Source of the DNA: JAIBJN01 sp963699495
Lineage (GTDB): Bacteria > Actinomycetota > Thermoleophilia > Gaiellales > Gaiellaceae
Direction: 5' to 3'
DNA: 64,000 bases
Assembly: GCA_963699495.1 (NCBI GenBank)
Contig: CAVOUB010000007.1
Location: forward strand, 65,779-129,778
In this document: one piece after another, positions 34,591 to 44,125 of the stretch
Layout of the letters: each line of letters starts with the position of its first letter
How positions within the stretch are numbered: position 1 is the first letter of the stretch
Program-made: the position numbers and the translations under genes
The notes under the pieces: model-generated
The model's input: the letters and a program-made list of their open reading frames with translations, nothing else
What the model was told of the DNA's origin: nothing
Database searches by the model: none

Positions 34591-36729
34591 CCGCGGTCGC
34601 GGGCACGGCGAGCGAGCAGACCCGCGCCCGCTACCCGGACGAGGAGGGCTACGTCGAGCGCGACGGCGTGCGGGTCTTCTACGAGGTCTACGGGCAGGGC
34701 GAGCCGACGATCCTGCTCCTGCCGACGTGGACGATCGTCCACTCGCGCCACTGGAAGCTGCAGATCCCGTACCTCGCGCGCCACTTCGCGGGTGATCACG
34801 TTCGACGGCGCGCGGCAACGGGACGCTCGGACCGGCCGCCGAGCCCCGAGGCGTACGACGAGCGACGAGTTCGCGGCGGACGCGCTCGCGGTGCTCGACG
34901 CGACCGGCACCGAGCGGGCGGTAATCGTCGCGCTTCTCGCTCGGCGCGCAGCGGGCCTGCTCCTGCGCGCGCCGAGCAGCCCGGAGCGCGTCGCCGGCGC
35001 CGTCTTCATCGGGGCGGCGCTCCCGCTCGGCGGCCTCGACGACGACCGGGCGGTTATCTCGCGCTTCGACGAGGAGCTCGAGACCGACGAGGGCTGGGCG
35101 AAGTACAACAGCCACTACTGGCTCCGCGACTATCGAAGGGTTCCTGGAGTTCTTCTTCTCGCAGTGCTTCACGGAGCCGCACTCGACGAAGCAGATCGAG
35201 GACTGCGTCGGCTGGGGCTTGGACACAGACGCCGAGACACTTCTGGCGTGCGAGGGGGGCATGGGCCTCGAGTCGCGCGAGAAGGTGCTGGAGCTCTGCG
35301 CGCGGGTGCGCTGCCCGGTGCTCGTCGTCCACGGGGACGAGGACCGCGATCCGCCCGCACGCCCACGGCCGCCGAGCTGGCGCGAGCGTACCGGCGGCCG
35401 GCTCGTCACGCTCGAGGGCTCCGGCCACATCCCGCACGCCCGCGACCCGGTCAAGGTCAACCTGCTGATCCGCGACTTCGCCGGCCTCGCGCCGGAGCCT
35501 CGCCGCTGGACGCGGGCCGCAGCCGCGCGCAAGCGCGCGCTCTTCGTCTGCTCGCCGATCGGGCTCGGCCACGCCCAGCGCGACGTGGCCATCGCCCGCG
35601 AGCTGCGGCAGGCCGTCCCCGACCTGGAGATCGACTGGCTGGCCCAGCACCCGGTGACCGCGGTGCTCGAGGCCGAGGGCGAGCGCGTCCACCCGATGAG
35701 CGCCGAGCTGGCGAACGAGTCGCGCCACATCGAGTCCGAGTCGGCCGAGCACGACCTCCACTGCTTCCAGGCGTGGCGGCGGATGGACGAGATCCTGCTC
35801 GCGAACTTCATGGTCTTCCACGACGTCGTCCGCGAGGAGAGCTACGACCTCTGGATCGGGGACGAGGCCTGGGAGCTCGACTACTACCTGCACGAGAACC
35901 CCGAGGAGAAGCGCGCCGCCTACGTCTGGCTGACCGACTTCGTCGGCTGGCTGCCGATGCCCGACGGCGGCGAGCGCGAGGCGTTCCTGACGGCCGACTA
36001 CAACGCCGAGATGATCGAGCACATCGCCCGCTTCCCGCGCGTGCGCGACCGGGCGCTCTACGTCGGCAACCCGGACGACGTCGTCGGCGAGCTCGTTCGG
36101 GCCCGACCTGCCGCTCATCCGCGACTGGACGGAGCAGCACTTCGACTTCGCCGGCTACGTCTCCGGCTTCGACCCGGCCGCGTTCGCCGACCGCGAGAAG
36201 CTGCGCGCCGAGCTCGGCTACCGCGCCCGGCGAGCAGGTCTGCATCGTCACGGTCGGCGGCTCGGCGTCGGCGGGCACCTGCTCCGGCGGGTCGTCGACG
36301 CGTTCCCGGAGGCGAAGGAGCTCGTGCCCGAGCTGCGCATGGTCGTCGTCGCCGGGCCGCGGATCGACCCGGCCGCGTTCCCCGAGGCCGACGGGCTCGA
36401 GGCGCACGCCTACGTGCACAACCTCTACCGCCACCTGGCCGCCTGCGACCTCGCGGTCGTCCAGGGCGGGCTGACGACGGCGATGGAGCTGACCGCCAAC
36501 CGGCGGCCGTTCCTCTACTTCCCGCTCCGCCACCACTTCGAGCAGAACTTCCACGTCCGCCACCGGCTCGAGCGCTACGGCGCCGGGCGGGCGATGGACT
36601 TCGAGACGGCGACGCCCGGCGGCGATCGCGCAGGCGATCGCCGAGGAGATCGGGCGCGACGTCGACTACCTGCCGGTGGAGACCGACGGCGCGGCCAGGG
36701 CGGCGGCCCGGATCGCGGAGCTCCTCTGA
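34587..36729 (+). CDS. Alpha/beta-hydrolase–glycosyltransferase fusion (multiple frameshifts)
   Basis: About 710 aa after correction. The first about 300 aa are an alpha/beta hydrolase: VERDGVRVFYEVYGQGEPT, LLLPTWTIVHSRHWK, a conserved CPVLVVHGDEDR strand and GSGHIPHARDP with the catalytic His. A linker leads to a MurG/GT-B-like glycosyltransferase: RALFVCSPIGLGHAQRDVAI, DLWIGDEAWELDYYLHENP, VQGGLTTAMELTANRRPFLY and PLRHHFEQNFH (donor-site region). No stop separates the two in the frame covering 35219–36100, so fusion is real unless a hidden indel splits it. Many +1 shifts occur at 34.79–35.2 and 36.1–36.7 kb. Function unknown. Confidence 0.7.
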
Positions 36730-37081
36730 TGACTCCCGACGAAGACGCCATCGTCCGCTGCGTTCTCGACTACTTCGAGGGGTGGTTCGACGCGGACCCG
36801 GAGCGCATGCGACGCGCGCTCCATCCCGACCTGGCCAAGCGGTCGCCTCGAGGGCGAGGCGCTCGACCAGGTGACCGCCCGGGAGATGATCGAGGCGACG
36901 GCGGCGGGCTCCGGCAGTCGAGCGTGACCCCGAGACGCGGCGCATCGACGTCCGCGTCGTCGACATCTACGGCGACATCGCGGCTGTCGTCGTCGACTCG
37001 AACGTCTACCGCGAGTACCTCCATCTCGTCCGGACAGAGGCCGGCTGGAAGATCGTGAACGCCCTCTGGGACTACACCTAG
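36729..37081 (+). CDS. NTF2/SnoaL-fold (lumazine-binding-like) protein (frameshifted)
   Basis: Starts MTPDEDAIVRCVLDYFEGWF, with ADPERMRRALHPDLAKR, and ends DVRVVDIYGDIAAVVVDSN, YREYLHLVRTEAGWKIVNAL and WDYT. This is the layout of small NTF2-like proteins of about 117 aa. Two single-base insertions (around 36840 and 36915) are needed. The ATG shares one base with the previous stop. Role unknown. Confidence 0.65.
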
Positions 37082-37660
37082 CGCGACGGGCGGGAGTACG
37101 GCGCGGCGAGGGACGCCTCGGCGAGGATGTGCCCAGCCGTCGCCTCGCGCAGCTCGTCGGCGCTCGCACCCGGCTCGAGGGTCGTCGCCTCGTCGAGCGC
37201 GAGGAGCGTGAAGACGTACTCGTGCGTCTCCCCACCGGGCGGGCACGGCCCGCCGTAGCCGGCCGTGCCGAAGTCGTTCGCCCCCTGCCGCAGACGCCGG
37301 TGGACCGGCCACGCTGCCGCCCTCGGGAACTCCCTCCGGAAGGCCGGTCTGGGCGGGATCGAGGCCGTAGACGAGCCAGTGCACGAACGTGCCTCCGGGC
37401 GCGTCGGGATCCTCCATGATCAGTGCGAGACCTGCGCTCTGCTCCGGAACGCCCTCCCACGCGAGCGCGGGCGAGACGTTCTCGCCGTCGCACGTGTAGC
37501 GCGGCGCAATGGGCTGCCCCGCGGCAACGCCGCTCTCCGCGAAGGTGAAACCGGGCGCGGAGGGGCCGGTCGCAATCGGCTCGGCAGGGTCCTCACCTCC
37601 ACCGCAGGCGGTGGAGAGAACGACGAGGCCGACCACGCCGGCTCGCACGAACCGGCACAT
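37078..37660 (-). CDS. PEBP-family (YbhB/YbcL) lipoprotein (one frameshift)
   Basis: About 193 aa after correction. The signal MCRFVRAGVVGLVVLSTACG has a lipobox Cys, so it is a lipoprotein. PEBP motifs follow: RYTCDGENVSPALAW, IMEDPDAPGGTFVHWLVYG, and in the shifted frame GANDFGTAGYGGPCPPGGE, then THEYVFTLLALD. One extra base near 37308 is needed. The family binds phospholipids or inhibits proteases and is common in bacteria with little-known function. Stop overlaps the convergent NTF2-like gene. Confidence 0.8.
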
Positions 37661-37669
37661 GGCCGGACC

Positions 37670-38651
37670 CTAGCCGGAAACGGTGAGCACGGCAGCGCCG
37701 CGGACGGCGCCGGCCCGCAAGCTCGCGAGCGCCTCGTTTGCCTGCGCGAGCCGGAAGCGCTCCACCACGGTCCGAACGGGCACGCGCGGCGCGAGCGCCA
37801 GGAACTCCTCCCCGTCGCGCCGCGTGAGGTTGGCCACCGAGCGGACGACCCGCTCGCCCCAGAGGAGCTCGTACGGGAAGGAGGGGATGTCGCTCATGTG
37901 GATCCCGGCGCAGACGACGGAGCCGCCCTTGGCCACGGCGGCGAGAGCGGCCGGGACGAGCTCGCCCACCGGGGCGAAGATGATCGCCGCGTCGAGCTCC
38001 TCCGGCGGTCGCGAGGACGAGTCGCCGGCCCACTCGGCGCCGAGCTCGCGGGCGAACGCCTGGGCCTCCTCGTCACCGGGCCGCGTGAAGGCGAAGACGC
38101 GGCGGCCCTCGTGGCGCGCGACCTGGGCGACGATGTGGGCGCTCGCGCCGAAGCCGTACAGCCCGAGCCGCTCGGCGTCGCCGGCGAGGCGCAGGGAGCG
38201 GTAGCCGATCAGCCCGGCGCAGAGGAGCGGTGCCGCCTGGAGGTCGTCGTACGCCTCGGGCACCGGGAAGCAGAAGCGCTCGTCGGCAGCCGTGAGCTCG
38301 GCGTAGCCGCCGTCGAGGTCGTAGCCGGTGAAGAGCGCCCGGTCGCAGAGGTTCTCCCGCCCGCTCAGGCAGTAGCGGCATTCGCCGCACGTCCAGCCGA
38401 GCCAGGGGATGCCGACGCGCTCGCCCGCGCCGAACCGCTCGCCGCCTTTGACGACGCGGCCGACGATCTGGTGGCCGGGGACGAGCGGGAGCTTCGGGTC
38501 GGGCAGCTCGCCGTCGACGACGTGGAGGTCGGTGCGGCAGACGCCGCAGGCGTCGACGGCGACGAGCGACCTGGCCCGGTCCCGGCTCGGGCTCCGGAAG
38601 CTCGACCTCCCGGAGAGGGGTCCCCGGCGAGTCGAGCACCATCGCCCTCAT
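37670..38651 (-). CDS. Zinc-dependent alcohol dehydrogenase (one frameshift)
   Basis: A medium-chain dehydrogenase, 326 aa after removing one base near 38577. Catalytic zinc ligands are in CGVCRTDLH and the following GHQIVG; the structural-zinc cysteines are in GWTCGECRYCLSGRENLC. NAD-binding: LGLYGFGASAHIVAQVA. Closest in style to AdhA-type enzymes. It lies 4 nt after the aminotransferase gene and is the last gene of the polyamine operon, where it could reduce or oxidise an aldehyde/alcohol formed there (inference). Confidence 0.82.
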
Positions 38652-38655
38652 CGTC

Positions 38656-40044
38656 TCAGCGCTTGACCTTCTCCCAGGCCTCCGTGAGGACCTCGCCCAG
38701 GATTCCGGTCATCTCGTCGAACTGCGCCTGCTCGGCCACGAGCGGCGGCGAGATCTGGACGACCGGGTCGCCGCGGTCGTCGGCGCGGCAGATGAGCCCC
38801 GCCTCGAAGAGGCGCGGGGAAAGGAAGCCGCGCAGGAGCGACTCGCACTCGTCCTCGGAGAACGTCTCCCGGGTCTCCTTGTCCTTTACGAGCTCGAGCG
38901 CGTAGAAGTAGCCCGTGCCCCGCAGATCGCCGACGATCGGCAGCTCGAGCAGCTGGGCCAGCGTCGCGCGGAACGTGTCCTGCTCGGCCGCGACATGCTC
39001 GATCAGCCGCTCTCGCTTCATGATCTCGATGTTCTTGAGCGCGATGGCCGCCTGCACCGGATGACCGCCGAAGGTGATGCCGTGCATGTACATCGCGTTC
39101 CCCTCGAGGAACGGCGCCGCCACCTGGTCGCTGGCGATGACGGCGCCGATCGACGCGTGCGCCGACGAGAGGCCCTTCGCGGAGGTGACCAGGTCGGGTC
39201 GGATGTCGTAGCGCTCCGAGGCGAACCAGCTGCCGAGGCGGCCGAAGCCGGTGATGACCTCGTCCGCGCAGAGGAGGATGCCGTAGCGGTCGCAGATCTC
39301 CCGCACGCCGGCGAAGTAGCCCTCGGGCGGCGTGAAGGCGCCCCCGGCGTTCTGCACCGGCTCCAGGATCACCATGGCGACCGTGTCAGGGCCCGTGTGC
39401 TCGATCATCGACTCGAGGTCGTCGAGCAGGAATGCGGTGAACTCGGCCTCGGTCTCGTCGGCGGGCCGGTGGTAGCGGTTCGTGTTGTGGACGTGCAGCG
39501 TGTCGGGGACGAGCGGCTCGAACGGCGTCTTCAGCGCGGCGATCCCGTTGATGGACAGCGCTCCCATGGTCGTCCCGTGGTAGGCGATCCGGCGCGCGAT
39601 CGCCTTCCACCGGCGCTCGCCGTTGGCTGCGTGATACTGCCGCGCGAGCTTCCAGGCGGACTCGACCGCCTCGGAGCCTCCCGAGACGAAGAAGACGCGG
39701 TTCAGGTCGCCGGGCGTGACCGAGGCGACCTCGGCCGCCAGCTCGATCGCGCGCGGGTGCGCATAGTTCCAGTTGGTGTAGAAGGGCAGCTCGCGCAGCT
39801 GCGCTGCCGCGGCCTCCCCGACCTCCTCGCCGAAGCCGTAGCCGATGTTGACCGCGAAGAGCCCGGCAAGCGCGTCGAGATAGCGCTTCCCGTTGATGTC
39901 CTCGAGGTAGCAGCCGTCGCCGCGCACGATGATCGGCAACTCTTCGTCCTCGAAGCCCGACATGCGAGTGAAGTGAAGCCAGAGATGGTCGCGTGCGGCT
40001 TTCTGCAGCTCGGCGGCTGAGAGGGAGGTCGCGGGGAAGCTCAT
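38656..40044 (-). CDS. Class III PLP-dependent aminotransferase (putrescine/omega-amino type)
   Basis: A 462-aa aminotransferase. It shows YLDALAGLFAVNIGYG, FFVSGGSEAVESAWKLAR, AYHGTTMGALSINGI, ILLCADEVITGFGRLG (PLP Asp) and VTSAKGLSSAHASIGAVIAS with the Schiff-base Lys. Family members transfer amino groups from putrescine, beta-alanine or GABA. ATG 40044 has AAAGGAG upstream and overlaps the potC stop (ATGA). Placement in a pot–ALDH operon favours a polyamine or diamine substrate; aminotransferase then ALDH is a known putrescine route to GABA. Confidence 0.9.
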   Translation of the reverse strand: MSFPATSLSAAELQKAARDHLWLHFTRMSGFEDEELPIIVRGDGCYLEDINGKRYLDALAGLFAVNIGYGFGEEVGEAAAAQLRELPFYTNWNYAHPRAIELAAEVASVTPGDLNRVFFVSGGSEAVESAWKLARQYHAANGERRWKAIARRIAYHGTTMGALSINGIAALKTPFEPLVPDTLHVHNTNRYHRPADETEAEFTAFLLDDLESMIEHTGPDTVAMVILEPVQNAGGAFTPPEGYFAGVREICDRYGILLCADEVITGFGRLGSWFASERYDIRPDLVTSAKGLSSAHASIGAVIASDQVAAPFLEGNAMYMHGITFGGHPVQAAIALKNIEIMKRERLIEHVAAEQDTFRATLAQLLELPIVGDLRGTGYFYALELVKDKETRETFSEDECESLLRGFLSPRLFEAGLICRADDRGDPVVQISPPLVAEQAQFDEMTGILGEVLTEAWEKVKR

Positions 40045-40892
40045 ATAGCTCCTTTCGGGGAACGACGCCACTGGAGGAGGACGTTGGCGAGCATCAGCAC
40101 GATGGCCACGCCGAAGATCATCGTGCCGATGACGTTGACCTCGGGCGGAACGCCGCGCTGGGCGGTGCTCCACACGAAGAGCGGGAACGTCGTCGTCGTG
40201 CCGGAGTTGAAGCTGGTGATGACGAAATCGTCGATCGAGAGGGAGAAGGCGAGCAGCGCCCCGGCGAGGATCCCCGGCGCGATCAGAGGGAGCGTGATGC
40301 GGTAGAAGGTGACGTACTCGTTCGCGCCCAGGTCCATGGCCGCCTCCTCGACATGGCGGTCGAACCCGACGAGGCGGGCGCGCACCGTCACGACGACGAA
40401 GCTGATGCAGAACATGATGTGCGCGATGATGATCGTCCAGATTCCGAGGGCCGTCCCCAGGTTCAGGAAGAGCGTCAGCAGGGAGGCGCCGAGCACGATC
40501 TCGGGCGCGGTGAGCGGCACGAAGATGAGGAAGTTCGTCGCGCCTCGCCCGCGGAAGTGGTAGCGGACGAGGGCCATGGCGATCAGGGTTCCCAGGACGG
40601 TCGCGATGATCGTGGCGACGACTGCCACCTTGATGCTCGTCCAGACCGCGTCCCCGAGGAAGGGCGGCCCGAACGGGTTCGTCCAGTGCTCGGTGGTGAA
40701 GCCCTCCCACGTGTAGTTGAAGCGCCCCGCCGGGTCGTTGAACGAGAAGACGATGACGACCACGATCGGGAGCATCAGGTAGGCGAGCGCGAGGATCCCG
40801 AACACGGCGATCGTGTTCCTGCGGACGAACGCCCACGCTCTCGTCGGCAGGCTCGCCCGGTGCCCGGGCAGCGGCTCGGCCGCGGCGGTCAT
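40041..40892 (-). CDS. potC: Polyamine ABC transporter permease PotC-type
   Basis: A 283-aa inner-membrane permease with six helices: NTIAVFGILALAYLMLPIVV, the TEHWTNPF loop, and the EAA motif EEAAMDLGANEYVTFYRITL before LIAPGILAGALLAFSLSIDD. It overlaps potB by 4 nt. With PotB and PotA it imports spermidine or putrescine bound by PotD. Confidence 0.92.
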   Translation of the reverse strand: MTAAAEPLPGHRASLPTRAWAFVRRNTIAVFGILALAYLMLPIVVVIVFSFNDPAGRFNYTWEGFTTEHWTNPFGPPFLGDAVWTSIKVAVVATIIATVLGTLIAMALVRYHFRGRGATNFLIFVPLTAPEIVLGASLLTLFLNLGTALGIWTIIIAHIMFCISFVVVTVRARLVGFDRHVEEAAMDLGANEYVTFYRITLPLIAPGILAGALLAFSLSIDDFVITSFNSGTTTTFPLFVWSTAQRGVPPEVNVIGTMIFGVAIVLMLANVLLQWRRSPKGAI

Positions 40893-41746
40893 CCCGCCAT
40901 CCTCTCGGTGCCGAGGAGCCGGGTGTAGACCAGGATGAGGACGAGGATGACCGCCATAAGGATGACCGAAAGCGCTGCGGCCTGCCCGTAGTCGGTGATC
41001 TCGAGGAACTTCGACTGGATGACGTTGCCGACCATCGCCTGGTTCGGCGTGCCGAGGAGCTCGGCGTTGATGAAGTCGCCGGCGGCGGGGATGAAGGTCA
41101 GGAGCGTCCCGGCGATCACGCCCGGCATGGACAGCGGCAGCGTCACGCGCAGGAAAGCCTTCGTGCTCGAGGCGTAGAGGTCCTTGGCCGCCTCGATCAG
41201 GCCCTTGTCGATCTGCTCCAGGCTGACGTAGAGCGGCAGGGCCATGAAAGGCAGGAAGTTGTAGGTGATCCCCGCGATCACGGCGGTCGACGTGGCGAGG
41301 ACGCGGCCGTCGTCCGGGACCAGCCCCACGAGCTGGAAGACGTTCACGACGAAGCCGTCATCCGCCAGGATGTTCTGCCAGGCCAGCGTGCGGATCAGGT
41401 AGGTGACGAAGAAGGGCGCGATGATGCAGAGCAGGAGCAGGTTCTTCCAGCGCCCGCCGCGGAAGGCGATCCAGTAGGTGAGCGGGTACGAGATCAGCAG
41501 GGCGAGGATCGTGGCAATCCCCGAGTACTGGAGCGAGCGGAAGAACTGGGCCTGGTAGGTGCTGAAGGCCTCGGAATAGTTGTCCCAGGCCCAGTTGAAC
41601 GTGTAGCCGGTCTGAACCGTCCCCTCCTGCAGCGACGTGAAGCCGAGGTAGTAGAGCGGGACGACGAAGAACAGGACCAGAAAGGCCACCCCGGGCGCCA
41701 GGAGCACATACGGAGTCAGCCAGCTGTGACGGTGGAAGAAGCTCAT
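40889..41746 (-). CDS. potB: Polyamine ABC transporter permease PotB-type
   Basis: A 285-aa permease: LLAPGVAFLVLFFVVPLYYL first helix, NYSEAFSTYQAQFFRSL periplasmic loop, and the EAA loop EAAKDLYASSTKAFLRVTLP. Overlaps potC by 4 nt and starts 16 nt after the potD stop. Confidence 0.92.
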   Translation of the reverse strand: MSFFHRHSWLTPYVLLAPGVAFLVLFFVVPLYYLGFTSLQEGTVQTGYTFNWAWDNYSEAFSTYQAQFFRSLQYSGIATILALLISYPLTYWIAFRGGRWKNLLLLCIIAPFFVTYLIRTLAWQNILADDGFVVNVFQLVGLVPDDGRVLATSTAVIAGITYNFLPFMALPLYVSLEQIDKGLIEAAKDLYASSTKAFLRVTLPLSMPGVIAGTLLTFIPAAGDFINAELLGTPNQAMVGNVIQSKFLEITDYGQAAALSVILMAVILVLILVYTRLLGTERMAG

Positions 41747-41762
41747 GCGCCGGCCGGCCGAA

Positions 41763-42956
41763 CTAGACGCCGATCACCTTCTGCCACTGCTCCTGGTACA
41801 CCGGGTTCTCGATGGCCACCGGGTCGAACTCGTGGAGGTTCTTGAGCACCTCGGGCGTCGGGAAGATGAGCGGGTTCTCGGCAAGGGCCGGGTCGATCTC
41901 GGTAATGGCCTCCTTCGTCCCCTTCACGGGCGTGATGTAGTTCACGTAGGCGGCGACCTGAGCCGCGATCTTCGGGTCGTAGAAGAAGTTCATGAAGGTG
42001 GACGCCGTGAAGACGTCGCCGCCGGTCGGGATCAACATGGTGTCCACCGACGTCATGCCGCCCGCGTCGGGAATCCTGAACTCGAGGTTCGGGTTGTCTG
42101 CCTGGAGGATGACGACGTCGCCCGACCAGGCCATGCACGCGTAGGCGTCGCCCCCGGCCAGGAGGCCTGTGTAGTCGTTCCCGGTGAACTGGCGGATCTG
42201 CCCGTCGTCGACCGCCTTCTGGATCTTGGCGATCACCTCGTCGTAGGCGGCCGAGTCGAAGTCGGCGGGGTCCTCGCCCATCTCCAGCAGGAACAGCCCA
42301 ACGGTGTCCTCGAAACCGTCCAGCATCGTGACCTTGCCCTTGAGGGCGGGATCGAGCAGTTGCTCCACCGAGGTGATCTCGCCCCCGACCTTCTCCGGGT
42401 CGTAGCCGACACCGGTGATGTACGTCTGCCAGGGGAGGCTGTAGTCGCGGTTGGGATCCCAGGCCGGGCTCTTGAGCGAATCCTCGAGGTTGACCATATT
42501 GGGAATCGCGCTCTTGTCGAGCTTCTGCAGGTAGCCCAGGTCGAGGAGCCGCGCGCACATCCACGCCGTGGGGACGATGATGTCGCGGTCGATGGACTGG
42601 CCGCGCGAGAGTGGCGCCTGGATCTCGCCGAAGAACTCCTCGTTCGAGTTGATGTCCTCGAGGTAGTTGACCTTGACTCCCGTCGCCTCGGTGAACTGGT
42701 CGAGCGTCGGGAAGGAGGTCGCGTCGTCGTTCTGGTCGATGTAATAGGGCCAGTTGGAGACGGTGATCTCGTCCGCGAGCACCTGCTCGACCGTCGTCGC
42801 CTCGGTCTGGGGTTGCTGGCCCTCGATTCCCCCGCCGCCGCCGCCACAGGCCGCCAAAAGGCCGGGCAGGGACAGCGTGACTCCGCCGACGGCGGCTCGA
42901 CGCAGGAGCTGCTCGCGGCTGATCGGGTCGTTGATCCGCTCGAACGGGTGCTTCAT
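41763..42956 (-). CDS. potD: Polyamine ABC transporter substrate-binding protein PotD-type
   Basis: A 397-aa binding protein. The N-terminus has a twin Arg (LLRRAAVGG) and a lipobox (LPGLLAACGGG), so it may be a Tat-exported lipoprotein. Mature part: EITVSNWPYYIDQND, DIIVPTAWMCARLLDLGYL, YSLPWQTYITGVGYD and a MAWSGDVV ligand region. The SNWPYYI block is the PotD/PotF acidic-pocket start. It is in the usual operon with potA, potB and potC. Spermidine versus putrescine cannot be settled. Confidence 0.9.
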   Translation of the reverse strand: MKHPFERINDPISREQLLRRAAVGGVTLSLPGLLAACGGGGGGIEGQQPQTEATTVEQVLADEITVSNWPYYIDQNDDATSFPTLDQFTEATGVKVNYLEDINSNEEFFGEIQAPLSRGQSIDRDIIVPTAWMCARLLDLGYLQKLDKSAIPNMVNLEDSLKSPAWDPNRDYSLPWQTYITGVGYDPEKVGGEITSVEQLLDPALKGKVTMLDGFEDTVGLFLLEMGEDPADFDSAAYDEVIAKIQKAVDDGQIRQFTGNDYTGLLAGGDAYACMAWSGDVVILQADNPNLEFRIPDAGGMTSVDTMLIPTGGDVFTASTFMNFFYDPKIAAQVAAYVNYITPVKGTKEAITEIDPALAENPLIFPTPEVLKNLHEFDPVAIENPVYQEQWQKVIGV

Positions 42957-42970
42957 CGATCCTTCTCCTC

Positions 42971-44068
42971 CTATGACTCCACTACGAAGCTCGCGTCGGG
43001 GCTCCAGCTGAGCGTGACCTGGTCGCCAGGCTGCACCGAGGGCGCCCCGGCCTCGGTGTTCTGGACGTAAAGCGTGATCGCGCCGGCCCGCGTGTCGACG
43101 ATGTACTGGGTCGAGACGCCGATGTAGGCGCTCTCCCGCACCTCGCCCGCCAGGTGGTTCGCCTCGTGCGTGCCGAGGCGCACCTTCTCGGGGCGGATCC
43201 CGATCGACACCTCGCCGGTCCGCCCCGCAGCGGCGGACGCGCGGACGACGGTGCCGTCGGTGAGCCGCACGACCCCGTCTCCCTCCACCGTTCCCTGGAG
43301 CAGGTTGGAGATCCCCAGGAAGCCTGCGACGAACGCGGTCCGCGGGGTCTCGTAGAGGTCGTTCGGCGTCCCGAGTTGCTCGATCTTCCCGTCGTGCATG
43401 ACCGCGATCGTGTCGGCCATCGTCATGGCCTCCTCCTGATCGTGGGTCACGTGCACGAACGTGATCCCTACCTCGTTCTGGATCCCCTTCAGCTCGAGCT
43501 GCATCTGCTTGCGGAGCTTGAGGTCGAGCGCCCCGAGCGGCTCGTCGAGCAGGAGCACGCGGGGCCGGTTGACGAGGGCCCGCGCCAGCGCGACGCGCTG
43601 CTGCTGCCCGCCGGAGAGCTGGCGCGGCTTGCGCCGCTCGAAGCCCACGAGATCGACGAGCGTGAGCGCCCCGGAGACGCGCTCGTTCAGCTCGGCGCCC
43701 TTGACTCCCTTCCGCTTGAGCCCGAAGGCGACGTTGTCGGCAATCGACAGGTGCGGGAAGAGCGCGTAGCTCTGGAAGACCGTGTTGACGTCGCGCTTGT
43801 AGGGCGGGAGCCCGGTGACGTCGCGGTCACCGAGATAGATCGTGCCTCCGCTCGGCTCCTCGAAGCCCCCGATCATCCTCAGGCTCGTCGTCTTCCCGCA
43901 GCCGGAGGGGCCCAGGAGCGCGAAGAAGCTCCCGCGCGGGATCTCGAGCGAGACGTCGTCGACTGCGGCGACGCCGTCGAAGAGCTTCGTCACGCGCTCG
44001 AGCCGGACATCGGCTACCGGAGCGCCGCTCTCGGCCTGCAGGTCCGCAGTGTCCGTGCTCGCCGTCAT
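42971..44068 (-). CDS. potA: Polyamine ABC transporter ATPase PotA-type
   Basis: A 365-aa ATPase: Walker A GPSGCGKTT, signature LSGGQQQRVALARAL, Walker B RVLLLDEPLGALD, switch His in VTHDQEEAMTMAD. A C-terminal TOBE domain (VSIGIRPEKVRLG) marks the PotA/MalK type. It energises the PotB/PotC pore. Confidence 0.93.
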   Translation of the reverse strand: MTASTDTADLQAESGAPVADVRLERVTKLFDGVAAVDDVSLEIPRGSFFALLGPSGCGKTTSLRMIGGFEEPSGGTIYLGDRDVTGLPPYKRDVNTVFQSYALFPHLSIADNVAFGLKRKGVKGAELNERVSGALTLVDLVGFERRKPRQLSGGQQQRVALARALVNRPRVLLLDEPLGALDLKLRKQMQLELKGIQNEVGITFVHVTHDQEEAMTMADTIAVMHDGKIEQLGTPNDLYETPRTAFVAGFLGISNLLQGTVEGDGVVRLTDGTVVRASAAAGRTGEVSIGIRPEKVRLGTHEANHLAGEVRESAYIGVSTQYIVDTRAGAITLYVQNTEAGAPSVQPGDQVTLSWSPDASFVVES

Positions 44069-44125
44069 GCCCTCGGCACGACCGTCTCTGTCGCCATCAC
44101 TCGGGCTTCGCCATCGCGGTGGGGC

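Noticed and set aside
33880..36729. Decayed island between 33.9 and 36.7 kb
   Set aside because: Although heavily frameshifted, the reading shows no excess of substitutions or internal stops once single bases are removed, and conserved blocks are complete.
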